Assembly (NCBI GenBank): GCA_942493075.1
Contig: OW818681.1
Coordinates: 2,728,001-2,792,000, forward strand
Source of the DNA: JBBQYD01 sp942493075
GTDB lineage: Bacteria; Verrucomicrobiota; Verrucomicrobiia; Limisphaerales; UBA8199
Direction: 5' to 3'
Length of the DNA stretch: 64,000 nt
Below, piece after piece: positions 8,864-17,316 of the stretch. The notes beneath the pieces are model-generated. The model searched no databases and was not told where the DNA came from. It saw nothing but the letters and a program-made list of their open reading frames with translations. Both the position numbers and the translations under genes were made by a program. Each line of letters starts with the position of its first letter. Position 1 is the stretch's first letter.

Positions 8864-9877
8864 TTATGGGCTGGCCTGCAACCGCCAGAACATGTGTGGC
8901 CCTCCTGAATTGACCGTGCGAACCATCGTGCCTGGAGTGGGCATGAACATATCGGAATAGTTCGTCCAGTAGGTCAGATCGCTGGATGACTGCATCTGGA
9001 ATTGCCAACCCATCATCATCGAACGGAACTCCAGATTTGCAGTGCCGGCCGTGCTTCCTGCCATCATCCGGAGGGAGGGAGCGGCTTCCATCCCAAATAG
9101 CGCCGTGATTTCTTCGGCGGTAAGCGCCCGGTTGTAGATGCGAACGTCGCTCATTGCCCCGAAGAACTGATACGGGACAGATCCCTGCCCGCCGAATCCC
9201 CCGAGGAACGCCATCGGATGTGCGCTCCGCTGCACCATCATCCCCATGCCCATCGGCATCCCGCCGACCGTCATCGAACCCGTCATCCGCTGCCCATTGA
9301 TGTAAAGCCCGGAGTTCATCATATTCCCGTTGTTGAAAACTGCCGCCACCTGAACCCAGTGGTTCGAGAGCATCGGGCCGTAATCCGTGCCATAGACATC
9401 GGCCATGCCCCCGCTGAATCCAAATCGGCCGTTGCCTTCCTGCTGGAAGAGCAAACAATAATTCTGATTTGTGTTCCCCCAGCCAAACGGCATGGCAACA
9501 GGATTCGTGCTTCCGTTGACCCCACCGTCCCAGCGCATCCAGAGACAGACGGTGTTCTGACTGTTCGTGACCATGTTCACGTTCAGGTTGGTGAGCATGA
9601 TCGCGTCCATGCCCCCGGCGAAAGCGATGCCGTGGCCTGGCTCTCCAAACCGGTTGGTGACCATCATCGGCGTCCCCATGATCCTCCCGTGCATCCCATG
9701 GCCGCTCACATCAGTGGCATCGCCATGCATGGGGTAGTGGGCGACCAGACCATTCGTCATCCAGTTCTGCCCGTGCGCCGATATCGTGAAGGCCAGAGCG
9801 AGCAACAGCGACGCCATCGCTGGCCGGAAGTGATTTGTGCCTGCACTCATACTGGACCGAGATTGCTGTATGTGCAT
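8864..9877 (-). CDS. Exported Met-rich LamG-domain protein
   Basis: A 337-residue protein with a signal peptide (hydrophobic about 22-33, ending SAHGQ), a LamG/concanavalin-like jelly-roll domain (LVAHYPMHGDATD, WVQVAAVFNNG, LYINGQRM, DVRIYNRALTAEEI) and a C-terminal domain ending FWRLQASP. About 38 Met residues are present, many in GGMPMGMGMM-type runs and in place of residues usually variable in LamG, which suggests copper or silver binding. It lies 65 bp upstream of the multicopper oxidase on the same strand and may be co-transcribed. An ATG at codon 10 is an alternative start. The function is not known. Confidence 0.75.
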   Translation of the reverse strand: MHIQQSRSSMSAGTNHFRPAMASLLLALAFTISAHGQNWMTNGLVAHYPMHGDATDVSGHGMHGRIMGTPMMVTNRFGEPGHGIAFAGGMDAIMLTNLNVNMVTNSQNTVCLWMRWDGGVNGSTNPVAMPFGWGNTNQNYCLLFQQEGNGRFGFSGGMADVYGTDYGPMLSNHWVQVAAVFNNGNMMNSGLYINGQRMTGSMTVGGMPMGMGMMVQRSAHPMAFLGGFGGQGSVPYQFFGAMSDVRIYNRALTAEEITALFGMEAAPSLRMMAGSTAGTANLEFRSMMMGWQFQMQSSSDLTYWTNYSDMFMPTPGTMVRTVNSGGPHMFWRLQASP

Positions 9878-9939
9878 AAGAATGCGTGTACACTATCATG
9901 GATCGGTTTGATGTCCAAAACGCTGGGGAGATCACGCTG

Positions 9940-10259
9940 TCAATGTTGATGCCCTTTGTGCTCGTCCATGCCAGGGGTCGGGCCAGCACCTTTCTTCATC
10001 ACGCAGCGGGATATCCTCGCTGCTCCTTGCAGGTGTGCTTTACCACGCTCTTGGCCTGCTTGCCCACGCCTTGTCACGATCTTAGTGTCGCAGCCAGGGC
10101 ATTCGTGGCGCTGGATGTTCGCCGACTCCTGCCGCCCGCCCTTGCCGATCGGCTGAAGACTTTCACCCAGGTGTCCTTGCACTTCGGGCAGGACATGACA
10201 ATGGTGAACGTTTTGTCGATCTCTCCTTCTTGGGATTTAGGGCCGCTCAGGTCAACCAA
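9940..10259 (-). pseudogene. Decayed copy of the exported zinc-ribbon protein family
   Basis: Three frames must be joined to read it. First comes TIVMSCPKCKDTWVK, then QPIGKGGRQESANIQRHECPGCDTKIVT, then (one-base shift) GVGKQAKSVVKHTCKE, then a final frame CVMKKGAGPTPGMDEHKGHQH and a stop. This is the same order of Cys pairs as in the intact proteins at 27974-28426 and 58827-59306 (CTKCKD/CAKCKDTW, CxCG or CDGCG, HVCSKCG/HTCTECG). No signal peptide is found, and the 5' end merges with the end of the sigma gene. At least three indels argue for true decay. Confidence 0.65.
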
Positions 10260-10846
10260 GCAGTCGCACCCTCACGGAGGCTCTCCCGAAGATGATTGCG
10301 CGCGCGATAAATCCTGGTCTCCACCGCCTTCGCGGAGCAGTTGAGTATCCTTCCAATTTCAATTTGAGAAAGCCCTTCGTAGACCGCCAGGAGGAGCGGC
10401 TGCCGGAGCTCATCGGGCAAAGTCCCGATAGCCGCTTTAACAGCTTCGCTTCGTTCGGATTTCTGAAGTGATTCACCGGGACTCGGAGATGCATCCACAA
10501 ACGTCTCTCCCAGAGCGGTTCCATCCTCGTGATTCTCAGCGTCCATGGAAACCTGCGGGTGCCGTCTGCGCCAGCGGTAGCGATCGCGAACGAGATTGCT
10601 CGCAATGGCATAAAGCCAGGTGCTGAACTTTTGCGTTGGATCGAATTTTGAGCGATTCTGGTATACGCGAACGAACGTCTCTTGGGCCAAATCGGCCGCA
10701 TCGTCCTCATTTTGCAGCGAGCGCAGCAGGTAATGGAAAACCTTTGGGGAATGCCGCTCCATCAAAGCATTGAGGGCAGCGTCATGACCACCAGCTAGGC
10801 GGGCCATATCCTGCAAATCCTGTTCATCGCTGGTAACCTCGGGCAT
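10247..10846 (-). CDS. ECF sigma factor, CnrH-like position
   Basis: A 199-residue sigma-70 family protein. Region 2 includes DAADLAQETFVRVYQN and FSTWLYAIASNLVRDRYR; region 4 includes LPDELRQPLLLAVYEGLSQIEI and an SAKAVETRIYRAR helix-turn-helix. It is the third gene of a set ordered like cnrYXH of Cupriavidus: membrane anti-sigma, periplasmic sensor, sigma. It is therefore expected to be released by metal stress. The AGGGAT-N12-GGCGTA element upstream of the set suggests autoregulation. Its 3' end overlaps the decayed zinc-ribbon copy. Confidence 0.92.
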   Translation of the reverse strand: MPEVTSDEQDLQDMARLAGGHDAALNALMERHSPKVFHYLLRSLQNEDDAADLAQETFVRVYQNRSKFDPTQKFSTWLYAIASNLVRDRYRWRRRHPQVSMDAENHEDGTALGETFVDASPSPGESLQKSERSEAVKAAIGTLPDELRQPLLLAVYEGLSQIEIGRILNCSAKAVETRIYRARNHLRESLREGATAWLT

Positions 10847-10856
10847 CGGTTTACCT

Positions 10857-11351
10857 TTAGTGCTGATGATTATGGGACTCGTCTGCCCGATGGTGCTGCT
10901 GCTCCATCGCTTCCCCTTTCAGGAAGGTCTGCTGCTCAACCCAAGCCAGATACCGACGGCCCTGCTCAGCCGGCATGGTGCGGCTCACCTCGAGAAAGTG
11001 CTTATACATCTCGGCTTCGCAGTCGGCTCGCATTTGCGCGCGCTTAGCCATCAGTTCCTGGATTTGGGGGGTCAACGCGGAGCTTTGCGCCATGTGTTGC
11101 TTTAGCCGGACGTTTTGCTCCTCAATGAGGCGACAACGTACAGCACAGCCCGGCAGGTAGGCCTGATGCAACGCCACAACCCGGTCGTATTCGGCGTCGC
11201 CGAGCTTGAACTCCTTCTTGAGCCAAGCCAATTCCGGCTGTGGCTCTTTCATCAGCGCGCGGGACCCAGCGGTTCCTGCGAAATAGCATACCGCAAACGC
11301 CGCGATGCTCCCGAGGAGACCCAATAACAAAATCAAAGTGGTCTTTTTCAT
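10857..11351 (-). CDS. Periplasmic metal sensor, CnrX/Spy-like
   Basis: A 164-residue, mostly helical protein with an N-terminal membrane anchor or signal (ILLLGLLGSIAAFAVCYFAG). A heavy-metal-resistance domain follows (LAWLKKEFKLGDAEYDRVVALHQAY ... MYKHFLEVSRTMPAEQGRRYLAWVE), then a His-rich tail (HHRADESHNHQH). The length and the anchored helical-hairpin layout are those of CnrX. It overlaps the anti-sigma-like gene by 4 bp (ATGA) and sits 10 bp before the sigma gene. It probably binds metal in the periplasm and relieves anti-sigma inhibition. Confidence 0.82.
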   Translation of the reverse strand: MKKTTLILLLGLLGSIAAFAVCYFAGTAGSRALMKEPQPELAWLKKEFKLGDAEYDRVVALHQAYLPGCAVRCRLIEEQNVRLKQHMAQSSALTPQIQELMAKRAQMRADCEAEMYKHFLEVSRTMPAEQGRRYLAWVEQQTFLKGEAMEQQHHRADESHNHQH

Positions 11352-11695
11352 CGGCTGGCGACTGCTTGCTGGTAAGGATCAATTGAGAGCAAATACTTAT
11401 GGCCCAAGTCCGACTCGAGCCGATTGCTCTTCATCTGAGCTGTGAGGCTCCCGGCGGCGATCCCAAACGCCAGCAGCACGGCGGCATAAGAATAGGCCAT
11501 TTTGGGTCGCTCCAGGGACTTAACCACCAGTCTTGCTAAGCCCCTCCAAAACGACCCTTCCGGACTTGCTTCAGCACGAGCGATTCGATTCCAAACCTGC
11601 TCCTGGAACCGAGGGGGCAGTGGGGCATCGACGACCCACTCACGGAGTGTTGCGGAGAGCCGATCTTCATCCCCAGAGTTTAGATTTGTCTTCAT
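11348..11695 (-). CDS. Membrane anti-sigma factor, CnrY-like
   Basis: A 115-residue protein from the ATG at 11695 (an upstream TTG is less likely). A cytosolic N-terminal half holds LSATLREWVVDAPLPPRFQEQVWNRIA, a proline-containing helix typical of small sigma-binding proteins. One transmembrane helix (about 80-100, YSYAAVLLAFGIAAGSL) and a short periplasmic end follow. Order and topology match CnrY. The predicted role is to hold the ECF factor at 10247-10846 until the CnrX-like sensor binds metal. No sequence identity to CnrY can be claimed by eye. Confidence 0.7.
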   Translation of the reverse strand: MKTNLNSGDEDRLSATLREWVVDAPLPPRFQEQVWNRIARAEASPEGSFWRGLARLVVKSLERPKMAYSYAAVLLAFGIAAGSLTAQMKSNRLESDLGHKYLLSIDPYQQAVASR

Positions 11696-11750
11696 AAGTT
11701 TCAAAAACGCACTTTTGTCGGTCCCACGAGGTGCGGAACCTATCTTTTAC

Positions 11751-11774
11751 TACGCCAGCCAGAGTAAGATCCCT
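11751..11774 (-). promoter_or_regulatory. ECF-type promoter element (AGGGAT-N12-GGCGTA), site a
   Basis: On the minus strand: AGGGAT, 12 bases, GGCGTA. It ends 55 bases before the start of the cnrYXH-like set and is flanked 5' by GTG. Eleven similar elements occur elsewhere in the window. Confidence 0.75.
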
Positions 11775-11994
11775 CACACCTTGGAGCAAGAATGGGGAGA
11801 ATAGGCGGAAACCCGGCACAAACTTGACTCCAGGCTGCCCAAAGCTGCGATTTGGACGCTTTCGTCGTCCTAGGGTGCGCACCTGGGGGCTGAACCTGAG
11901 CTCCAGGGCAGATACGAAAAAACCGGACCGACGCCTTCTATTTCAGGGGGATCGGCAAGAACTTGTAACTGTGGCCCTTGTCTGGTGATCATGG

Positions 11995-14487
11995 TCACAG
12001 CTTCACCCTCCGCAGGCGCAACGCATTGCCGATTACCGACACAGAACTAAAGCTCATGGCAGCACTGGCGATGATCGGACTGAGCAAGATTCCGAAGAAT
12101 GGATACAGCAGCCCTGCCGCAATGGGCACTCCCAGCACGTTGTAGATAAATGCAAAGAAAAGATTTTGCCGGATGTTACGCATCATCGCACGGCTCAGAT
12201 GCAGTGCCTTGACCACGCCGCGCAGATCTCCTTTGACCAGAGTGATGCCCGCGCTTGCCATCGCCACGTCCGTTCCGGTGCCCATCGCGATACCCACATC
12301 TGCCGCCGCAAGAGCCGGCGCATCGTTGATCCCGTCCCCGACCACTGCAACGCGTTTGCCTGCAGCGTGAAGGCGTTGGATCTCCTCGTGCTTCTGTTTG
12401 GGTGAAACCCCAGCCCGCACCTCGGTGATGTCCAGCTTCTTGGCGACAGACATCGCGGTCTTTTCGCTGTCGCCTGTCAGCATCATGACCCGCAGCCCAA
12501 GCTTTTGGAGTTCGGCGATTGCCGACGGAGTGCTTTCCTTGATCGGATCCGCCACAGCCACCAGGCCTGCAGCTCTGCCGTCCACTCCCACAAACATCAC
12601 GGTATTTCCGTCTGCTTGGAGGGCTTCCGACTTCTGTCTTAATCTATCGTGGTTCTGGATGCCCTTTTCTTCGAGAAACCTTGGGTTACCGATAAGCACC
12701 TGCCGATTCCCCACCCGGCCCATGACTCCCCCACCGGTGACAGATTCAAAATTCGTCGTCAATTCGAGTTTGATTTTACGCTCTTCAGCGCCATGAACGA
12801 TCGCAGCCGCCAAAGGATGCTCACTGCTGCGTTCAAGGGACGCCGCGAGTCCAAGCAGTTCCTCTTCTGAGAACCCGTCCGCTGAGATCACGCGCGTGAG
12901 CTTTGGTTTGCCAGCGGTTAACGTGCCAGTCTTGTCCAGCACAACAGTATCGACCTTTTCCAAGGTCTCTGCCGCAGCGGCGTCTCGGATCAAAACCCCT
13001 TCCTGAGCTCCGCGTCCCACTCCCACCATAACAGACATGGGAGTTGCTAACCCGAGCGCGCAGGGGCACGCAATAATCAGCACGGCCACGGCATTAATGA
13101 GAGCATTGGTCAATCTCGGCTCCGGTCCCACCATCCACCACAAGGCAGCCGCGATGACGGCAATGACTAAAACAGCCGGCACGAAGTAGCCAGCGACCTT
13201 GTCGGCCAGGCGCTGGATGGGCGCGCGGCTGCGCTGGGCTTCAGCCACCAGGCTCACGATTTGTGATAGCATCGTTTCGCTGCCCACGCGCTCTGCCCGC
13301 ATCAGAAAAGACCCGGTTTGGTTAATTGTCGCACCCGTGACCTCGTCTCCTGCATTCTTCTGGACGGGGATTGGTTCCCCCGTGAGCATCGCTTCATCCA
13401 CACTGCTCTGTCCTTCGAGGACTATTCCATCCACCGGGATCTTCTCTCCGGGTCGGACCCGAAGAATATCCCCTTTTTGAACGTCCGCTATTGAGATTTC
13501 TCTTTCGGCGCCGTCGCGAACGATGCGCGCTGTTTTGGGCGCCTGACCCAGGAGTGCCTTGATCGCTCCGCCAGTGCGGCTGCGAGCTTTCGCTTCAAGC
13601 ATTTGGCCCAGGAGAACCAAAACAGTAATGACGGCCGCTGCTTCGAAATAAAGCGGCACCAACCCCTTAACTTGCATTGTCGGTGGGAAGATCTGCGGAA
13701 GAAAGAACGCAACGATGCTGAAGAGATAAGCGGCGCTGACCCCAAGGGCAATCAACGTGAACATGTTCAGGTGCCGAGTTCGTACCGAGTTCCAGCCTCG
13801 AACGAAGAAGGGCCACCCCGCCCAAAGCACAACCGGAGAGGCAAACAGGAACTGAATCCACTGGTTCACTCTTGGCGGCACGAAGTGATCAATATGGAAC
13901 CCGGGGATAAGGTGTGCCATCGCGAGAAGGACGACGGGCAAAGAGAGCACCGCGCCGATCCAGAATCGCCGTGACATATCCTTGGCTTCGGCACTTTCCT
14001 CCTCCACTTCTCCCGGGCGTGAGGTCGGCTCTAGTGCCATTCCACAAATGGGGCAGGAACCCGGCTGATCCTGCCGAATTTCCGGATGCATTGGGCATGT
14101 GTAGATGGTTTTGGAGGCAGATTGGTATGACGGGTTGCGCTCCAAAGCCATACCGCATTTCGGGCAGTCGCCAGGAGCATCGCTCTCCACGCCGGGGCAC
14201 ATGGGACAGAAGTATCTCGCTTTTGCCGGGGTGTGTGGCTCTCGGTGCAGATGATCGCTGCCCCTGTGCTGGTGCGAGTGATGCCGGTGATCGTGGGCAG
14301 AGCTGCGGTGAGCATGCCCATGACAAGCCTCATCCGGGAGGGATGCACGATGGGGCGCCTCCGGGGTTTGTTCCAGGAATTCCTGGCGGCAGTGTTCAGA
14401 ACAAAAGAATTGGGTTTGGCCATCGCTTTCGCCTCTCAGGGCCGTCCTCTCGTCTACTTGCATTCCACAAATCGGATCTGTTTTCAT
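11995..14487 (-). CDS. Copper-translocating P1B-type ATPase with YHS and His-rich N-terminus
   Basis: An 830-residue CopA-type ATPase. Residues 1-40 form a YHS-like domain (DPICGMQ...FFCSEHC), 55-85 are His-rich, and two heavy-metal-binding CPM motifs follow (FCPMCPGV...CPKCGM about 93-113; CPMHPE...CPICGM about 131-150). The ATPase core has the TGE loop (369-371), the membrane CPC site (474-476), the phosphorylation motif DKTGT (518-522), the HP motif and GDGINDAPAL. The CPC motif and family indicate Cu(I)/Ag(I) export. It is divergent from the CorE-like sigma gene at 14645, with 157 bp between them that probably hold both promoters. Confidence 0.95.
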   Translation of the reverse strand: MKTDPICGMQVDERTALRGESDGQTQFFCSEHCRQEFLEQTPEAPHRASLPDEACHGHAHRSSAHDHRHHSHQHRGSDHLHREPHTPAKARYFCPMCPGVESDAPGDCPKCGMALERNPSYQSASKTIYTCPMHPEIRQDQPGSCPICGMALEPTSRPGEVEEESAEAKDMSRRFWIGAVLSLPVVLLAMAHLIPGFHIDHFVPPRVNQWIQFLFASPVVLWAGWPFFVRGWNSVRTRHLNMFTLIALGVSAAYLFSIVAFFLPQIFPPTMQVKGLVPLYFEAAAVITVLVLLGQMLEAKARSRTGGAIKALLGQAPKTARIVRDGAEREISIADVQKGDILRVRPGEKIPVDGIVLEGQSSVDEAMLTGEPIPVQKNAGDEVTGATINQTGSFLMRAERVGSETMLSQIVSLVAEAQRSRAPIQRLADKVAGYFVPAVLVIAVIAAALWWMVGPEPRLTNALINAVAVLIIACPCALGLATPMSVMVGVGRGAQEGVLIRDAAAAETLEKVDTVVLDKTGTLTAGKPKLTRVISADGFSEEELLGLAASLERSSEHPLAAAIVHGAEERKIKLELTTNFESVTGGGVMGRVGNRQVLIGNPRFLEEKGIQNHDRLRQKSEALQADGNTVMFVGVDGRAAGLVAVADPIKESTPSAIAELQKLGLRVMMLTGDSEKTAMSVAKKLDITEVRAGVSPKQKHEEIQRLHAAGKRVAVVGDGINDAPALAAADVGIAMGTGTDVAMASAGITLVKGDLRGVVKALHLSRAMMRNIRQNLFFAFIYNVLGVPIAAGLLYPFFGILLSPIIASAAMSFSSVSVIGNALRLRRVKL

Positions 14488-14644
14488 AGTTCAATCGCCT
14501 TACATCGAGAAGTTCTGCGCTTCTTCACTAAGGCTAACGCAGATCCCCGATAGAAATTACACTGCTTGAGCGCTTTTCGCCCTTGAAGGTGCCAGACCGC
14601 CCCCCAACCTTGCCCAGGTTGCTACCGGCGAGTAGGTTACGAGG

Positions 14645-15223
14645 ATGGCAGGAATCGAAGAACCCATAGTCGAGAATCTACGGACGTTTGTCAGTTTTGC
14701 CCGTAAAAGAGTCGCAGATCCTCACATGGCAGAAGACCTTGTGCAGGAGAGTCTGGTCAAAGCCTTGGCCGCGGAGCACAAACCCACCAACAACGAAAGT
14801 GTCGTGCCCTGGTTCTACCGCATTCTGCGCCGGTCCATCATCGACCTTTATAGGCGTAACGACGCCCGAGGCCGTAGTCTGGAGCGCCTCTCCCGGGAAC
14901 TACCTGAAGCGCCGAATGCAGAGGACGAACGCCTGCTGTGCCAGTGCTTCAAGCGTCTGCTGCCCGCGATTCCCGCTCAATATCAGGAGGTCATCACGAA
15001 GGTGGATCTCGAAGGAAATGACCTTGCACAGGTTGCCAGTCAATCGGGCATCACAAAGACCAACCTCACCGTTCGCTTGCATCGTGCTCGCATGTACCTC
15101 AGGAAGGCGCTGGAAAAAAACTGTAAAGCGTGCAGCAAGCATGGTTGCATGGACTGCACGTGTGATGAAACGCAGACGTTGAACCCCAATCCCCCGAGGA
15201 AGAATGCTAAGCTGCGGCCCTAG
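14645..15223 (+). CDS. CorE-like ECF sigma factor with Cys-rich C-terminal tail
   Basis: A 192-residue sigma-70 factor: region 2 at about 13-72 (MAEDLVQESLVKAL, WFYRILRRSIIDLYRR) and region 4 at about 105-155 (YQEVITKVDLEGNDLAQVA, TKTNLTVRLHRAR). Beyond region 4 it ends in CKACSKHGCMDCTC (Cys160, 163, 168, 171, 173), with two more Cys at 99 and 101. CorE-type factors of Myxococcus carry such a Cys-rich domain and respond directly to copper or cadmium without an anti-sigma factor, and none is seen beside this gene. It is divergent from the P1B-ATPase and overlaps the copper-storage gene tail to tail by 17 bp. The metal specificity is not established. Confidence 0.88.
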   Translation: MAGIEEPIVENLRTFVSFARKRVADPHMAEDLVQESLVKALAAEHKPTNNESVVPWFYRILRRSIIDLYRRNDARGRSLERLSRELPEAPNAEDERLLCQCFKRLLPAIPAQYQEVITKVDLEGNDLAQVASQSGITKTNLTVRLHRARMYLRKALEKNCKACSKHGCMDCTCDETQTLNPNPPRKNAKLRP

Positions 15224-15581
15224 TCATCTTCGAGACGTTCCGTTTGCCCATCGACCCCATGCGCTCGCATTCTTGTGCGCACCGCTCGCAAGCCTCAGCG
15301 CAACGGCGACAATGCTCCATCTTTTCATGCTGCCTGCATTCTTCGCCGCATGCTCTGCAAATATCGGCGCAGAGCTTGCAGATTTCATGTACGAATTCGG
15401 AGTCACTCGCCATGAAAGCCGAGGCCGTGTAGCAGATTTTAGCGCAGGCCCGATCCAACTCGATGCAGCGCGCCATCATTTTGACATCCTGCTCGTGTAG
15501 ACATTCCGTCGCGCAGTGTTCGCACTCCGCAGCGCAGTCGTTGCAGGCCTGGATACAGCTTTCATATTCCTGGTGTGCCAT
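15207..15581 (-). CDS. Four-helix-bundle copper-storage protein (Csp family)
   Basis: A 124-residue protein with 19 Cys placed along four helices in CxxxC and CxxC patterns (CIQACNDCAAECEHCATEC; CKLCADICRACGEEC; CRRCAEACERCAQEC). This is the hallmark of Csp copper-storage proteins, which bind many Cu(I) ions in the bundle core. The start at 15581 follows a good ribosome site (AGGAAGGACAG). No signal peptide is present, so a cytosolic Csp3-like protein is likely. Its 3' end overlaps the end of the sigma gene by 17 bp on the opposite strand. Confidence 0.93.
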   Translation of the reverse strand: MAHQEYESCIQACNDCAAECEHCATECLHEQDVKMMARCIELDRACAKICYTASAFMASDSEFVHEICKLCADICRACGEECRQHEKMEHCRRCAEACERCAQECERMGSMGKRNVSKMTRAAA

Positions 15582-15789
15582 CTGTCCTTCCTCCTTTTGT
15601 CCGAGGGTAATTCCTCGTAACGGGACAGCTCGCATGAATTGTTATCTCATTCCATAGGGAGTTCCGCCCCGTTCGGTGGGGGCATTTCCCGGGATGTGAT
15701 CGCATCTGAGTGCCCGTTTGATGGGCGTCAGATCCTGGGGCGTGCGATGCGGACTTTCACCTTGTAATCTTGTAAACCACCCCTGCTAA

Positions 15790-16661
15790 TCACCTTGCCT
15801 TGGGTTGGCAGATTGCGTTTTTGATCTGGCTTCTAAGCAAGATGAACAGACCCGCCAAACCCACGAAAGCTGAATACAAGGTTCCTCGACTTAAGCCCAT
15901 GATGAGTGGGGCGTCAGGTTCGCGAAAAACTTCCCCGATCGATCGGAGTAAGGCGTAAAGGACCAAAAACTCACCTGTTAACTGGCCAGGCTTATTCCGG
16001 CAAACCCCGCTCTTCCAGAACCTCAACTGTGTGTAGGCCATAAGAAGAGCTCCTTCGAGCATTGCTTCGTATAGTTGCGACGGATGCCGAGGAGGAATTT
16101 CAGAAACAGGAGTGCCCTCCGGAGCACTTCCAGGAAATATAACGGCCCAGGGCACGTAGCTCACCTTGCCCCAGAGCTCGCCATTGATAAAGTTGGCAAT
16201 CCTGCCGAATAACAGACCTGAGGGGCCAGTGTGACCAACACGTCTGCTGTCGGCCACGACGGCAGGCGATGCTTGCGAACCATCCAAACCAGTGCCAGCA
16301 GTACCCCAATAAACCCACCGTGGCTCGCCATCCCGCCCTCCCAAAGACGGAAGATGGCGACCGGGTCGGTCACCAGCGAGTTTGGAGCATACAATAAAAA
16401 ATAGCCTATCCTGCCGCCGACGAGCACTCCCACGATTACCGATATTAAGAGGGATGTCTGGATCTCAGGGCGGAGATTGGAGCGGCCGGACGCATGATAA
16501 GCCTTCAGTAGCAGCCACGCCATTACGAAGGCAAGGATATATGCCAGACCGTAGTAACGGATGCCAAACGATTCAGAAAACCTTGCCAGGAACGGGCTGA
16601 GATTATGAACCCAGAACTCGCCTTCCACGGCCTTATACTCCTGGGCTAAGTGGTGTTCCAT
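15790..16661 (-). pseudogene. lgt: Prolipoprotein diacylglyceryl transferase, frameshifted
   Basis: The first part (from 16661) reads FGIRYYGLAYILAFVMAWLL, GGRIGYFLLY and MASHGGFIG, the conserved Lgt core, and continues to VLVTLAP. The frame then breaks near 16225. The second part picks up as GLLFGRIANFINGELWGK, then HPSQLYEA and REPDAP, through the last membrane helices. The span of 872 bp is one base short of 291 codons, so one missing base accounts for it. Lgt adds diacylglycerol to the lipobox Cys, and many lipoproteins lie in this window. Another lgt copy elsewhere is expected if this one is truly dead. Confidence 0.88.
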
Positions 16662-16710
16662 CCCGCAACGCTAACCGACGGGTTCAGGTTTCGACTTGCA
16701 TGACTCTGCG

Positions 16711-17232
16711 TCAATGCTCATGTCCATTCTCGTGTTCGTGCTCTGTGGGAATATCAGCCGGAATAATGTTAGGCGCTGGCCTGAATTCCGGGTGGCGCAC
16801 TTCTCCCCCGATCTGAGCTATCGCAACCCCCGCAGTAACGCTGAGGAGGCTCAACCCAATAACAACGACGGCCGAAATGTTTGTGAGTCTCGGGCGCTTC
16901 CAAAAGATGAGCAGGGCGCCAGCCGCTGAGAGACTGGTTGCATAAAACACCCAGGCCCAGTTTCCGGCCAGAGTCATGTGTCGCTTTAATAGTGTGACTC
17001 CAGCCGGGTCCGCTACCGCTCTTATGCGGTTGTAGGCCGATTCGCCCGTTTCTATGACAGCCCAAACAGAAGCTGCCATTACGGCTACAAGCACCAGGCA
17101 ACCAACCGTCGCTCCACGGCTTTTAACGAGCACCGCTATTAGTAAGGCAACGGTGGAAACACCTAACCCCACCACTGGCAGATGATTGAGGATCACGTGC
17201 AGGTACTCGGGGCGTTGAAGCATCGTGTTCAT
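16711..17232 (-). CDS. Four-helix membrane protein with His-rich tail
   Basis: 173 residues from the ATG at 17232. Four predicted membrane helices: LNHLPVVGLGVSTVALLIAV, ATVGCLVLVAVMAASVWAVIE, WAWVFYATSLSAAGALLIFW and ISAVVVIGLSLLSVTAGVAIA. A periplasmic or cytosolic tail ends HEHENGHEH. The LHVILNHLPVVG start resembles small membrane proteins of the DUF2231 type, but the assignment is loose. It lies 85 bp after the small Cys protein (17317-17559) and 50 bp before lgt, on the same strand. A metal-linked role is inferred only from the His tail and neighbours. Confidence 0.7.
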   Translation of the reverse strand: MNTMLQRPEYLHVILNHLPVVGLGVSTVALLIAVLVKSRGATVGCLVLVAVMAASVWAVIETGESAYNRIRAVADPAGVTLLKRHMTLAGNWAWVFYATSLSAAGALLIFWKRPRLTNISAVVVIGLSLLSVTAGVAIAQIGGEVRHPEFRPAPNIIPADIPTEHEHENGHEH

Positions 17233-17316
17233 CGTGGTCGATAAGCAAAATGGCACCTTTCCAGCCGTTAGTCCACTTCATGCCAGGCTTTTTCGCGTTT
17301 CAAGCCGGTCGAAGTC

